Origin: Flaccisagitta enflata
Taxonomy: Eukaryota > Chaetognatha > Sagittoidea > Aphragmophora
Assembly (NCBI GenBank): GCA_965153355.1
Contig: OZ231128.1
Span: 9,610,001 to 9,674,000 of the forward strand
Length of the DNA: 64,000 bases
Reading direction: 5' to 3'
The position numbers and the translations under genes are program-made. Below, one piece after another: positions 11,465-29,322 of the stretch; the stretch's first letter is position 1, and each line of letters starts with the position of its first letter. The notes beneath the pieces were generated by a model, which was given only the letters and a program-made list of their open reading frames with translations, was not told the origin of the DNA and did no database searches.

Positions 11465-11580
11465 AGATGAGTCCGTCAGGAACGCATCTCTATAAGAGGC
11501 TCTGTCCATCTGTTGGTCCGTCTGTCGGTCCGTCCGTCCATCTGTCCGTCCGTCGGTCCGTATGTCCGTTACGCAAGTGC
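11465..11580 (-). mobile_element. Family A, partial copy (GATGCG hairpin subfamily)
   Basis: GATGAGTCC...GGAACGCATC hairpin remnant, then TCTATAAGAGGCTCTGTCC and a (GTCC/GTCT)n core, followed by GTTACGCAAGTGCAAAAACC. Confidence 0.6.
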
Positions 11581-11875
11581 AAAAACCGCGTTTTTCGATT
11601 GTTTTTGGCCACTGTGAGATCTTATACTGAAACAAATGATCAAACAACATGTTTTGACAGCCTCCTTTACCACTTAGTCGTTTCACCCGTCTGTTAATCC
11701 ATCTGTTTCTCCATATATGTCACATGATCCATACACGCAGAGACACGGCCCGGACGCATCGTTGCCAGGTCGGGCTTGTTCCGTTTGAAATGACACCATC
11801 ACGGTTACGTAGTAAGAGGGTTAGCGTCCTTTTGTCTTTTGTTTTTAGCGGTAAATCACTCGAATGCGGGTAACG

Positions 11876-11975
11876 AGTTAGGGTTAGGGGTAGGGTTAGT
11901 GTTAGGGTTAGGGATAAGGTCAGGGAGAGTCTTGGGGATCAGGTTAGGGTTAGGGCTAGTGTTAGGGTTAGGGGT
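11876..11975. repeat. Degenerate TTAGGG telomere-like array
   Basis: About 100 bases of GTTAGGGTTAGGG with variants (GGGATAAGG, GGGCTAGTG). Interstitial and degenerate, flanked by unrelated DNA, so not a chromosome end. Confidence 0.8.
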
Positions 11976-12239
11976 GTTTTAGAGCTTCATATCTACTCGC
12001 CGATTGAAAGTTTGCTCTGGCGGAATTTTCGGGAAACTCAAGTGCGCTAAGTCATCTACAAAATGACCCAAATCACAAATTCATCAAATGATGTGACAAT
12101 GATTCACTAATTTTCCTATGACGATTTATTGATGCTGCCCTGTACAAAATATTCTTTATGACGATACTCCCTCTATTTTACTCTCAATTGCGCCAAATGG
12201 TTAACCTTAATGCAAAAATGAGTTTAGGCTTTATTGTAT

Positions 12240-12281
12240 TTACTTTCAACTTGCGGGTCCGTTAGAGCGGGGCTCAACTGT
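12240..12281. mobile_element. Pogo/Tigger-like terminal sequence
   Basis: The minus strand reads CAGTTGAGCCCCGCTCTAAC then GGACCCGCAAGTTG, next to a TA. This resembles the CAGTTGA...ATAACGGAC ends of pogo/Tigger elements. The other end was not located. Confidence 0.5.
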
Positions 12282-12538
12282 AGTATTACTGCCCCCGCGC
12301 GCGTTTAAGATGCACTGGTTAATGCATTTAATGTGTGGGCGTGTGTTGGGGGGGAGGAGGTATAAGAGATTGAACACCCCTGCCCACCCGTCCGTGACGA
12401 AATTGTGACCCCGCGTTACTTTTTTTTGTTAAATTCCGGTTATGAGAGAGTTCAGCGCGATGGTGTTAAGTAACTCAAGAAAGCCAAGTAACCGGTTTTT
12501 GCATATTTGACCGCCTTAGGCTAAGCGACGCTGTGATT

Positions 12539-12630
<92 letters not shown>

Positions 12631-12649
12631 GCTGTTGTTGTGGTTGTGG

Positions 12650-12746
<97 letters not shown>

Positions 12747-12784
12747 CGTCGTTGTCGTTGTCGTTGTCGACGTTGTCGTTGTCG

Positions 12785-12855
<71 letters not shown>

Positions 12856-12856
12856 A
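12539..12856. repeat. (TTG)n microsatellite with GTC interruptions
   Basis: About 315 bases of TTG repeat, interrupted by GTCGTT units at 12745-12785. Asn, Thr, Leu and Val runs from it are artefacts. Confidence 0.95.
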
Positions 12857-13008
12857 TACATGTTTTTGTTTGTGTGTTTGTGACTGACAGGTTATGTTTG
12901 TGTATATCCCGGGGATTTGGCACATAATCAATATCAGTGAAGCTGTCTTTTTCCATATCGCCACCGTTTTCTCCAGCTATCACAAGCAGCATCACTTTTC
13001 TTTTTTTG

Positions 13009-13260
13009 TTCTCTTACGCAACTCTATAAGCCACTTTTTGGTCCGTCGGTCCATCAGTCCGTCGGTCCATCCGTCCGTTGGTCCATCCGTCCGTCCGTCA
13101 CAAATAACTACAAAGGCGATTTTTCTCGTTTTTTACACTTTTGAATATTAGAGAATATTTGGGAGGTGGAGACAGGCAATCTTAAATTCCAGTCTGTCTA
13201 CCTGTCTGTCAGCCCTACCTTTTGTGAAATTATTGATGCACGCGACTAATGACCTTGTTT
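13009..13260 (-). mobile_element. Family A, 3'-hairpin-truncated copy
   Basis: TACGCAACTCTATAAGCCAC, a (GTCC/GTCG)n core, and an end at GCACGCGACTAATGACCTTG. The same alternative end occurs inside 48970-49650. Confidence 0.65.
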
Positions 13261-13329
13261 CGTTCCCATCACAAAATCCTTTGATTTTCCCCCCGCCCTG
13301 CCGGGGGAGGGGAAATTCAAATACATTTA

Positions 13330-14395
13330 GGCGTATCACCACCACCAGCTATCACCAGCAGCACCACTATCATCTGCTATCATCAGCAGCATCACCATCA
13401 TCTGCTATCCCCAGCAGCTCCACCATCATCACCATCATCTGCTATCACTAGCATCTCCGTCGTAATCTGCTTTCACCAGCAGCATCACTGTCATCTGAAA
13501 TTACCAGCAGCTCCGTCAATATCAGCTATCACCAGCAGCTGCGTCATTATCAGCTAGCATCAGCCACTCGGCCGTCATCTGCTACTACCAGCAGCTCTGT
13601 CTTCATCTGCTATCATCAGCAGCATCACCGTCATCATCTGCTATCACCAGCAGCTCTATCACCAGAAGCATCACTATCATCCGCTATCACCAGCCACTCC
13701 CGCCGTCATCATCTATCAGCTGCTATCGCCAGCACCTCTATCACCAGCACCTCTATCACCAGCAGCATCACTGTCATCCGCTATCACCAGCATCTCTATC
13801 ACCGGCAGCATCACTATCATCCGCTATCACCAGCCACTCCCGCCGTCATCATCTATCAGCCGCTATCACCAGCACCTCTATCACCAGCACCTCTATCACG
13901 AGCAGCTCTATCACCAGCAGCATCACTGTCACCCGCTATCACCAGCCACTTCGCTGTCATCTGGTATCACCAACAGCATCACCATCTTCCGCTATCACCA
14001 GCCACTCCCGCCGTTATCATATATCCTCCGCTATCACCAGCAGCTCTATCACCAGCAGTTCTATCACCAGCAGCATCACTGTCATCCGCTATCACCAGCC
14101 ACTCCGCCGTCATCTGCTATCACCAACAGCATCACCATCATCCGCTATCACCAGCATCTCTATCACCAGTAGCATCACCATCATCCGCTATCACCAGCAT
14201 CCCTGTCATCAGCAGCATCACCATCATCCGCTATCACCAGCATCTCTATCACCAGCAGCATCACATTCATTTGCTTTCACCAGCATCTCTATCACCAGCA
14301 GCATCACCATCATCCGCTATCACCAGCAGCTCTATCACCAACAGCATCACCATCATCAGCTATCACCAGCCACTCCCGCCGTCATCAGCCTTGGT
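13330..14395. repeat. Minisatellite of CTATCACCAGCAGCATCACC type
   Basis: About 1.05 kb of imperfect 25-35-base units built from CATCATCCGCTATCACCAGC and AGCTCTATCACC. There is higher-order structure: blocks with CCACTCCCGCCGTCATC recur about every 300-350 bases. Confidence 0.9.
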
Positions 14396-14479
14396 TTCAC
14401 CGGTTATTTTCTTTCTCGCCCTTTTGCCTCATTTATCATCGTTAAGTCAACCGCGACAATTTTTTTTTCGAGGCGACCG

Positions 14480-15085
14480 CAAACCAGCGCGATATAGGGA
14501 CAACCGCTGTTTGGGAGTAAGGACAAGGATGAGCTATTTTGGAGGGACAACCGATGTTTCGGAGTTAGGACAAGGATGAGTTATTTTGGAGGGATAACCG
14601 GTGTTTGGGAGTCAGGACAACGATGAGTTATTCTGGAGGGACAACCGGTTTTTTATAGATAGGACAAGGATGAGTCATTTTGGAGGGACAACCCGTGTTT
14701 GGGAGTTAGGACAAGGATAAGTTATTTTGGAGGGACAACTGGTGTTTGAAAGTAAGGGAGAAAGGACAAGGAAGAGTTATTTTGGAGGGACAACTGGTGT
14801 TTGGGAGTTAGGACAAGGATGAGTTTTTTGGAGGGACTACCGCTGGTTGTGAGAAAGGACAAGGAAGAGTTATTTTGGAGAGACAATTGCTGTTTGGAAG
14901 TTAGGACAAGGGTCTAGGTAGAATTGTTTTGGGAGGACAACTGTCATTTGGGAGTAAAGACAACCTCTGTTTGTAAGAAAGGACCAGGGAGAGTGGTGGG
15001 GGGGGCAACAACTGTTTGTGTGAGTGGGCAAGGGCAACTTTTTGGGGGAAGACAACCACTATTTGTGGGATAAGACAAGGTGGAA
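14480..15085. repeat. ~60-base minisatellite (ACAAGGATGAGTTATTTTGG type)
   Basis: Around ten degenerate units with GTTTGGGAGTTAGGACAAGG, GATGAGTTATTTTGGAGGG and ACAACCGGTGT. Identity decays toward 15085. Confidence 0.85.
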
Positions 15086-15644
15086 ATATTTTGGCGGGGG
15101 TGAAATTATTTGAGACTAAAGATGTATTGTATTTGTATATATATGGCGATGTATATTTACCTCAATGTATGCTGGCCGGGGTGGTTTGGGCGGTCAGAGT
15201 GGAGATGGGGCTCCGTTCAGTGTATATTTTCCTCATGCTTTCGGTGTAACCGTGTTTAGCGTAATGTTTGATTGGGTAATGACTAATGAACATGAACTAA
15301 CCGGTCAAAACTGTTTACCCATACCCAGTTGTGAGAATGACGGTGTGAAGACTTGAATTAGAATGGTGAATCGGTGACGTTAAGGAAAAAATATGAGATA
15401 AAAATCAAATGAATCGAAGCAAATGAACAGATGTGGAATGAATGAGGCTTAAAGCCATTTCCTTTTTCCCATACTTTTCTTTAAACCAGGGGTGTGTATA
15501 GTTCCATGACTTTTGATTAATTTCCCGCCCCCCCCCCTCTGCCTTTGATTTCCTTCGCTGTGATGTGTCGCGTCACATTACAAAATTTAGGATTTTCTTA
15601 CCCATATAGCAATAAGAGAGGGTTTTTAAAATTTGATTATTCTT

Positions 15645-15701
15645 AGTCGCGTGCTACGCGTCTCTACACCTCGCTTTGTCGGTCCGTCCGTCCGTCTGTC
15701 C

Positions 15702-15776
<75 letters not shown>

Positions 15777-15959
15777 CGTCCGTCCGTCCGTCCGTCCGTC
15801 CGTCCGTCCGTCCGTCCGTCCGTCCGTCCGTCACAATTCACTTTTTTTGGGTTTTCATGGTCTTTGGCCTCACTGCTCCTGCCCAAATGATATGGTGACC
15901 CTGATTACGGCCCCTGCCCACCCGCATGCGACCGGGGTAGCCGTGTATCCGGCCTTGTT
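15645..15959 (-). mobile_element. Family A, full copy with expanded (ACAG)(ACGG) core
   Basis: The hairpin AGTCGCGTGCTACGCGTCT is at the left. The core at 15676-15832 consists of about 70 bases of pure GTCT then 60 of pure GTCC, the longest core in the window. It ends GGGGTAGCCGTGTATCCGGC, CTTG. Confidence 0.85.
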
Positions 15960-16330
15960 ATATTGTGTTTTACTTATCTGGTTTTTTGATTTGGTACTGC
16001 CAAAAGTTCAATTTTCCCAAAATTTTCTTTTTTTATCTTTTTTCCTCCTTTGATTTCCTTCCCATCTCCAAAGTCCAAACCCTTTAATTCATTTTCCCCC
16101 CTCCCACCGGAGGGGGGGGGAGTGTGGAACTATGTACAGGCCTTCTTTAAACCCCTGAAACGAATAGAAAAATTTCCCAGCAAAAAAGAGTAGAGAAGAA
16201 GAAAAATATTTGAATCAAACTTTGTCGGGAAAAAAAAGAGATTTTTCTTCCTTCATTTTGTTCTTCCAAACGATCAGCGGTTTCTCATGCAAAAAGAATT
16301 TCCATTTTTTTACATCCTCAATTTCTTTTT

Positions 16331-16600
16331 AGTCGCTGGGTATGCGACTATATAAGAGGGTGTATCCCTTGGTAGGTTTGTAGGTAGGTAGGTACATAGG
16401 TAGGTAGGTTTGTGGGAGGGAGGGTCGGTAATGCGCAATTTTGGACGATGTAAAATCGACTGAAAATGTGATTTCTGAGCGCTACTGCTCCTGCCCAGCC
16501 ACATTGCAGCTCCATCCTGCTTCTTACTGCCCCTGCCACCTGCATCTCAGCCCTAGCTCACCCGTCGGCGACTACCTATTGACCGTGTATCCGGCTTTGT
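16331..16600 (-). mobile_element. Family A, diverged copy (GTAG core)
   Basis: AGTCGCTGGGTATGCGACTA hairpin, TATAAGAGGGTGTATCCC, and a GTAGGTAGG core in place of ACNG. It ends GACCGTGTATCCGGCTTTG. Confidence 0.7.
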
Positions 16601-16960
16601 TTTTTTTCTCCATTTCTATATTCTCATGATTTTTTTTCACTCACCCCATTTTACAAATCTTATTAGATATTGACTTGTTCATAAATCCACACGTTACCGC
16701 CCATAGAAATGTCACCCAAGGCAAGACAGCCAACTGCTATAACATCCAAACAACACTGAAAGTTAAGGACGGTTGGGCATTGGGCGGGGGTGGAAATTAC
16801 AAAAGGTCAATTTCGCGGTAAGTGAACTCATGTGAGATATATTTGATATATGGTTGCACCTCGTTATAACGGACCCAAGAGTAACGGAAATTTGCCTGTA
16901 ACATATATATATGAAATCAGAGTCCCGCCAGGTCATTTCGTTTAATTTCTTATAATTAGC
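16601..16960. other. No gene recognised; pogo-like end at 16850-16905
   Basis: It contains GGTTGCACCTCGTTATAACG and GACCCAAGAGTAACGG, matching the end sequence at 24130. The partner end was not found. Confidence 0.45.
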
Positions 16961-16964
16961 TGTG

Positions 16965-17448
16965 GTATTTTCTGTAGCATTTGCCTTGGCATTTGCTGTG
17001 GCATTATCTGTGGCATTTGCTGTGGCATTATCTGTTACATTTACTGTGGTATTCGTTTGGTATTTGCTGTGGCATTTGCTGTAGCATTTGCTTTGGCATT
17101 TGCTGTGGCATTATCTGTTACATTTACTGTGGCATTTGCTTTGGTATTTGCTGTGGCATTTGCCGTGGCATTTGCTGTGGCATTTGCTTTGGCATTAGCT
17201 GTGGTATTTGCTGTGGCATTATCTGTTACATTTACTGGGGCATTTGCTTTGGTATTTGCTGTGACATTTGCTGTGGCATTTGCTGTGGCATTTGTTGTGG
17301 CATTTGCTGTGGCATTTGCTGTGGCATTTGTTGTGGCATTTGCTGTGGCATTTGCTTGGTATTTGCTGTGGCATTTGCTGTGGCATTTGCTGTGGCATTT
17401 GCTTGGTATTTGCTGTGGCATTTGTTGTGGCATTTGCAGTGGCATTTT
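16965..17448. repeat. 12-base minisatellite (GCATTTGCTGTG)n
   Basis: About 40 units of GCATTTGCTGTG with TTTGGT and ATCTGTTACATTTACT variants. The 12-base period keeps all frames open, so the 268-codon frame over it is not evidence of a gene. Confidence 0.9.
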
Positions 17449-17459
17449 CTTTTTCTCTT

Positions 17460-17705
<246 letters not shown>

Positions 17706-17951
17706 TTTCTTCCTTCCTCCTCTTTTTCTTTGTGTCTCGTGGTCGCTTCTAATCCGTTTGAACGTACTCTATGAATGTTCAGGATAGCATGAAAAAGCAA
17801 TTTGTATGATAACCGTTTTTTGCCAAATGATATTCAAATCACGTTTAACTGCGCTTCTCCCGCTTTTACTCCCGCCCACTGCCGCCGTGCCAAGGGGAAA
17901 GAAGAAAAGGAAGACAATTTCTTAAAAAAAAAGAAACGAGGAAAAAAATAA

Positions 17952-18055
17952 CAAGGCCGCATACTCGGCTACCCTAGTCGCGTGCGGGTGGGCAGGGGCA
18001 GTGATTAAGAAAGCCACGTGCGCATTTGGGCAGAGGCAGTGAGCTAAAAATACTC
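17952..18055 (+). mobile_element. Family A, 5' fragment
   Basis: CAAGGCCGCATACTCGGCTA, CCCTAGTCGCGTGCGGGTGG, GCAGGGGCAGTGATTAAG, then GGGCAGAGGCAGTGAG. No core or hairpin follows; family B starts instead. Confidence 0.7.
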
Positions 18056-18072
18056 ATTTACGGTGAAGAAGT

Positions 18073-18650
18073 AACTAGTCATCCAAGGATCGCACATGGT
18101 CAGTGGTACCCAATGCTCTGCTTTGAGTGATCAGCTGAAGGAGTGGAATGACTGCAGGGCAGCGGCCTCAAAGGGCCAATGTCCTGTAGGACACAGGGGA
18201 GAATTTCCAGACATCCTGAGACGGCAAAATTTTTGAGGGCATTTGCTCGCTTAGAGCAGGGGGTCCAAAGGCTTATATGGGATCAGGGATGAGGGCATCT
18301 TCAAGAGGTGGGAGGGAAAATTTGAGGGCTGATTTAGGGCCTGAGAGGGTTAATTTTAGGCCTGGGAGCTGATTTCTATCTAGAAGGGTTGATTTTAGGC
18401 CTGCGAGGGTTAATTTTTGATCTGAGAGGGTTGATATGGGGTCCAAGAAGGCTGATTTGGAGCCTGTGAGGGCTGATTTGGGGCCTGAGAGGGTTGATTT
18501 AGGGTCTGAAAGGGTTGATCTTAGGCCTAAGAGGGGCCTGAGTAGCCTTGGGGGGACGGACGTACGTACTTACAGACAGAATGATGGATGGACGTCTGGA
18601 AATTCACCCCTCTGTCCCACAGGACATCGGCCCTTTGGGGCCGTTGCCCA

Positions 18651-18652
<2 letters not shown>
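18073..18652. mobile_element. Family B foldback repeat, copy 3
   Basis: The left arm is AGTCATCCAAGGATCGCACA, then GGGCAGCGGCCTCAAAGGGC. The core is TTGATTTAGGGTCTGAGAGG-type units of ~25 bases. A short ACGGACGTACG part precedes the right arm GTCCCACAGGACATCGGCCC. Confidence 0.8.

Positions 18653-18720
<68 letters not shown>
18653..18720. repeat. (GA)n microsatellite
   Basis: About 65 bases of GA directly at the end of family B copy 3. Confidence 0.95.
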
Positions 18721-18722
<2 letters not shown>

Positions 18723-18744
18723 GAAAAGAAGACAAGTTCCATCG

Positions 18745-18805
18745 TAGATGCGTCTCTATATGAGGCTTTGTCTCTCGGTTGGTTGGTCGGTTGGTTGGGT
18801 AAGGC
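18745..18805 (-). mobile_element. Family A, partial copy (GATGCG subfamily)
   Basis: GTAGATGCGTCTCTATATGA, GGCTTTGTC, then a GGTTGGTC core. The 5' part is missing. Confidence 0.55.
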
Positions 18806-19477
18806 TTTCATAAAAAGCATGAGAATCTTGCATTTATCATCAGAAAAGTGGAACAAACTCAGTAAAAGTGGCATACATTAAGTAATTCATTCATTAAATC
18901 ATTCCTTCATTCATAATAAATACATGCATTTATAAAAGACATTCATTTATAAAAAAAAACATTCATTCCTTAAAAAACATTCATTCATAAAAAATTAATC
19001 ATTCAAAGAGGACGCGTCGTTGGCCTACTTGTCCTTGTTCATTCCTCTTTTCTCTTTTCACCCCCTTTTGTCCTCGTGTGTCCTCGTATGTCCTCGTTTG
19101 TCCTCATATGTCCTTGTGTGTCATGAACGAGCGTCAGATTTTTTCCCCTCTGTTGTTGCAGTTGAGCAAATCGGGACAATCACAATCCCCCAAAGGATAA
19201 TAAATGCAATCATAAAATGGCTTTTCAAATTGACGAGCTCTGTTATGAATATGATTTATGCAACTTGCTCTTTTTCATCTCTGCCCATCTGTCTGTCAGT
19301 CTGTCTGTCTGTTGTGTCGGTTTGTTTGTTTGTCTGTTTGTTTGTCTGTCGGTCTGTCGTGATGATCTGCCGTGTCGGTCGGTTGTACTGTCTGGCGGTC
19401 ACAGATCAGCATTACAGCGATAACGATGGGTTTTGGTGCCCCTGCCCCCTCTATTTATTCATCTAGGCCCTTAATCA
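18806..19477. other. No gene recognised; ATTCATT and TGTCCTCGT short repeats
   Basis: ATTCATTCATAAAAAACATT repeats (18880-19000), TGTCCTCGTATGTCCTCGTT repeats (19065-19120) and GTCTGTCTGTTTG at 19290-19370. No exon seen. Confidence 0.45.
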
Positions 19478-19685
19478 TCGGTGTAGGGGAGCAAAAAGCT
19501 CAGGGAGGCTGGGGCATTGAGGGTGGGATTTTGGCTTTGAGGCTGGGATTAGGGCCTTGAGGCTGGGATAAGGGCCTTGAGGGGGGGGGGAGATAAAAGA
19601 AGGAGAAGGAGGAGAAAAAAAAGAGAAATTTCTCCATGTGTGAAAGCATAGATCATTGGCCCCTTTGAGGCTGCCGCCCTAAAAT
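19478..19685. mobile_element. Family B variant, inverted relative of 8325-8640
   Basis: GGCTGGGATTAGGGCCTTGA units, GAAGGAGGAGAAAA, then TGTGTGAAAGCATAGATCAT and GGCTGCCGCCC. Confidence 0.6.
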
Positions 19686-19760
19686 AGGACTGACCGACGG
19701 AAAGATGAACGGGTGGACGGGTGGACAGTGCGGGATGTAGGGCCGCGTAGCACGCGACTA
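19686..19760 (+). mobile_element. Family A, 3' fragment
   Basis: ACCGACGG...GGACGGGTGGACAG core remnant and the complete hairpin CGCGTAGCACGCGACTA. Fused to the family B variant. Confidence 0.65.
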
Positions 19761-20329
19761 AAATAACACATTGCTTTGGAAGTTTCCAGTTTAGAAATGG
19801 CTGATCTAATCACGTGGATTTTAAAAAAACTATCAAGCAAAATGTTGCCGTGCATAATCATCTTTGATGTTATGAAAACCTAAACTGCAATCGATAATTC
19901 AGACTTGTAAAAAAAATGCACAACTGTGAGATCATCGACATAGTGTTACTATCAAAATCAGTCGATCAACTCGGACATCTCAAATTGGCGGAGGTGATAA
20001 ACACAAAAAAGAACATAGAATTCTTTGACCGACGGACCGACCCAAAGTGTTTTATTAGGTCACGTGTCCGCAACAATCAAAATCAATACAGTCAATTCAA
20101 TTCATTGGTATCAGCGTAAGAATCATTCTGGGAAATTACTAATGAGCTGAAATATTTGTCAACTACGGCATGAAGCTGAGAGAAATTCTGGTCGTTGGGA
20201 AGGACAGTGAATCATCGGTGTAGGACAAGGGACATCCAGACCGTCCATGGACGGCCCTGTCTGTCGGGCTGGGATGTCTGTCGGGCTGAGAATCCAGTGA
20301 AAAATTGATAAGAAAGAAAGAAGAAGAAA

Positions 20330-20498
20330 CAAGGCCGGATACACGGCCACCAGTTGCGGACGGGTGGGCAGGGGCGGAAATGCGCGTTTTACCACATTTC
20401 AACTCGAGCGTGACGGACCGACCAACCAACCAACCAACCGACTGACCAACCGACGGACAGACGGACAAAGCCTCTTATAGAGTTGTGTGTCCGCAACT
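20330..20498 (+). mobile_element. Family A, full copy (GTTGCGGAC hairpin subfamily)
   Basis: CAAGGCCGGATACACGGCCA, CCAGTTGCGGACGGGTGGGC, an ACCA/ACCG core, AAAGCCTCTTATAGAGTTG and the hairpin GTTGTG-TGTC-CGCAAC. The 5' AGTTGCGGAC pairs with the 3' GTCCGCAACT, unlike the GTCGCG subfamily. Confidence 0.8.
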
Positions 20499-20784
20499 AG
20501 AAATAGCGGAAAAAGAAGAAAAAGAAGAGAAAAAATGAGAGAATGGAAAAGGAAAGGTTGTTTTTTTCTTCCTAAGAGCAAACTTGAGCATAAAAAGTCT
20601 TAATAGTTGAAATGGAAGCATAGAAAAAGGTGAAAAACATAGGCTGATTATGTCGGGCTTGAAGTTACTGTCGGGCTTGATAATGGCTTGGATGTCCTTG
20701 GGCTTCCTGCTCCCCTACACCGATGACAGTGATGTTGCTACAAACCGTAAGGTTGCAAAGACCGAGAAGGCAATATGCTATTGA

Positions 20785-20877
20785 CGGACCGAGTGATGGA
20801 CCAAATGACGGACGGATTGATCAACGGACAGGTCAACCGACATAGAGACTTATAAATAAAATCACCAGCACGCGACT
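20785..20877 (+). mobile_element. Family A, 3' fragment
   Basis: ACCGAGTGATGGACC...GACGGACGG core, GACATAGAGACTTATAAATA and the end AGCACGCGACT. Confidence 0.55.
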
Positions 20878-20914
20878 CAAAATATTGAGCCTCGCGACAG
20901 AGAGAGAGATTTCA

Positions 20915-26981
<6,067 letters not shown>

Positions 26982-27065
26982 GATGATCATATCAGAAGGC
27001 AGCATCGGAGAAAGTCGGCCAACGGAGAGTGAAAAATGACGTTTGTTTGGAAATTTGTTTCCTAA

Positions 27066-27071
27066 TTTATA
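27066..27071 (-). promoter_or_regulatory. Possible TATA box of the protease gene
   Basis: On the minus strand the sequence reads TATAAA here, about 75-85 bases upstream of the two candidate start codons. A transcription start near 27040 would leave a short 5' leader. AT-rich surroundings make chance matches likely, so this is only suggestive. Confidence 0.4.
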
Positions 27072-27569
27072 CATGAAATTCCGCTACATGGCAATTCCGT
27101 CAGCTGGAAAATCGATTATTTACCAGTTTAATGATTAATCGATTCGTTTTATGATCCATTAAAAAAATATAAATATGGTTTTGAGTTTTTTTGTGGCCAA
27201 GTTTTGTGGCCAAGATTTGTGGCCAAGATGACCTCACGTGAGAATAATTTCAAAGTGTTTTTTAAAGATTTATGATTTGTTGATAATAAACAATTCAATA
27301 TCTGTTGACTGTAACGGCTGAAAAAAGAATATCAGAATTATCTGCTCTGAGTTAAAAAAAAAGTCAACTTATTTGTATCATGTCAAAAAAAGAAAAAAAA
27401 TAATGTACAGAAACAATATAAGCATTTCTTTGACGAGTCGGTGAAAACTAGTGACCCACAAATAAGCTTATTCATATCTACGATCGATTCATTCCGGTGA
27501 AAAAAAGTCATAACTCTTCAGGTGATTACTTGGTTGGGAAAAACCTGATATCGCGGATAAATCATGATA

Positions 27570-27850
27570 TGGAAAAAGAAGCAGCACTGACATTGGGTGT
27601 GTTTCTAATGACGACAAGATACGCAATTGTTTCTGTTAAACGCATTCACAGTGTGAACAAGTATTCATTAATTTCAACTGTCCCATGAGGGAGTGACATG
27701 AGCGGAATGAGTGAGTTAGCTTGTGAACGAAGTCAGTGACTAGAGCGCTGTGGAGCAAATGAGCAGAGTAACCAGTGCGAGCGAACAAACATAGCGAGCG
27801 ACTGAGTGACATGTTTAAAAAACGCGATTGCCTTTGACTAGAAATGCACC
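27570..27850 (-). repeat. Family C repeat, copy 2 (upstream of the protease gene)
   Basis: The minus strand reads CTAGTCAAAGGCAATCGCG, GCTCGC-type low complexity, GGGACAGTTGAAATTAATGA and AGAAACACACCC, in the same order as 21936-22230. The two copies are in opposite orientation and bracket most of the protease gene. Confidence 0.65.
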
Positions 27851-27975
27851 CATTGATCGTAATTTTTGAATCGCGTGCACTCTAGTAAATAGTTGTAAGC
27901 TCCTTTTTGGTCGGTCTGTCGGTCTTTCAGTTCGCCTTTCCATTCTTCTGAAGTTCTCAAATTTAGAAAATTTTT

Positions 27976-28132
27976 AGTCGTGGCCACGCGACTCTATATG
28001 CCACTTTTCGGTTGGTCCGTCGGTCCGTCGGTCGGTCTGTCCGTCCGTCGGTCCGTCACAAAGTCACTTTTCGAGGTTTTCCGCTCCTGCCTACCCGTCC
28101 GCGACTAATGCTGCCGTGTATACGGCCTTGTT
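27976..28132 (-). mobile_element. Family A, short copy (GGCCAC hairpin)
   Basis: AGTCGTGGCCACGCGACT hairpin, TATATGCCACTTTTCGG, a GTCC/GTCG core, CCGTCCGCGACTAATGCTGC and the end CCGTGTATACGGCCTTG. Confidence 0.75.
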
Positions 28133-29079
28133 CCTTTTTCGTCCGCGATAAGGAGAGCAACTGACTTGTTACTTTTTTATCATTGATTTTATACTAAGCG
28201 GTCTTTCGTGCGATTGTCCCAAAAGCCAAAGTGAAAATGACAACTGTCAATTCCCTTGAAATGTTTATCTCCAGATGCACCTCAAGTCGCGTCATTATCA
28301 ACCTACAAGATCCGTGATTTGCCATTGATATATCTTTGCCGAACATCTTCAACTCGTCACTCACTTTTATATAAGGCTGTTTCTATAATCTCCTTTTTGA
28401 GAGATGGCCAAATAGGTCAATTTCAAAATTGAGAAAATTTGTCAAAAACATTCATAATCAGATAGCTCATGTCAATGTGAACATGGTTCAAAAACTGAAT
28501 TTTGTTACTGATCCTTGATTTTCATGTAAATTAGGCTGAAATGCAACAAATAATGATCGAAAATAAGCAAAAATTGAGTTGTTAAAGTCCGCAAAACCAA
28601 AAAAATGGGAATATTTTACTAAATCACAGTTCAAGAATTCAATCAGACCCGATTCTGCTGAAAAAAATTGAGATTTCAATTTTTTTTGAAAATTCTCTAT
28701 AAGCAGCTTTTTTGGCTGGTTGGGCCAGTTGGCAAAAATTTACTGAATCTTTCAGCAACGATTAATTCAAGTAGGCATTCTCTGAAAGAACCACTGTGCA
28801 AAATTTCAGCCAAATCGGACAAATATTTTAGAAGTTATGCCGTTTTTTTAAATTTTTGGGTGGTAGGCTGGTTGGGCTGGTTGGGTTGGTTAGATGTGTC
28901 CCAGATGCACCAAATGCTCTGTTCGTAATAGTTTCAGTACAGTATTGATCCATGCAAAAAATCTTTTGTCTCTCTCTAAGGGTTTCCAAGATATGGGCAT
29001 TTCCTGATTTTTTTGGTTTTCCATTTTGCTGTAAGTGCATACATGCGCCAATAACAAAGAATTAACTACGAAGATTCAT
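28133..29079. other. No gene recognised
   Basis: AT-rich sequence with phrases such as CAAAATTTCAGCCAAATCGG that look like old repeats. No resolvable ends or exons. Confidence 0.4.
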
Positions 29080-29322
29080 CTTGAAGCGTGATTATTCTGC
29101 AACAATTTACTGACCAATCACATTGAAAATTTCATTATGGCTGAATGCCCGGGAGTTAAGACCTGAAATTTTCAGTGTATATGCAAAATTTCATGCTCTT
29201 TCTCATCGTGTTATCCAAATTTCCATCATCAGTTTCATAATGGCGTGACAGTGACAGACTTAAAGCGTGACATGAGCGTGACAGAAGAGCTGGGGGGGTG
29301 TGCAGAATAATCACGCTTGAAG
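29080..29322. mobile_element. Short TIR element
   Basis: TTGAAGCGTGATTATTCTGC at 29081-29100 is inverted at 29301-29321. The size is about 240 bp. Target duplications are not clear. Confidence 0.55.

Noticed and set aside
11876-11975. Chromosome end
   Set aside because: The TTAGGG units are degenerate and flanked on both sides by ordinary sequence, so it is interstitial.
14480-15085. Regularly spaced repeats that could suggest a CRISPR-like array
   Set aside because: Units are contiguous and degenerate over their whole length with no unique spacers, and the context is an animal genome. It is a minisatellite.
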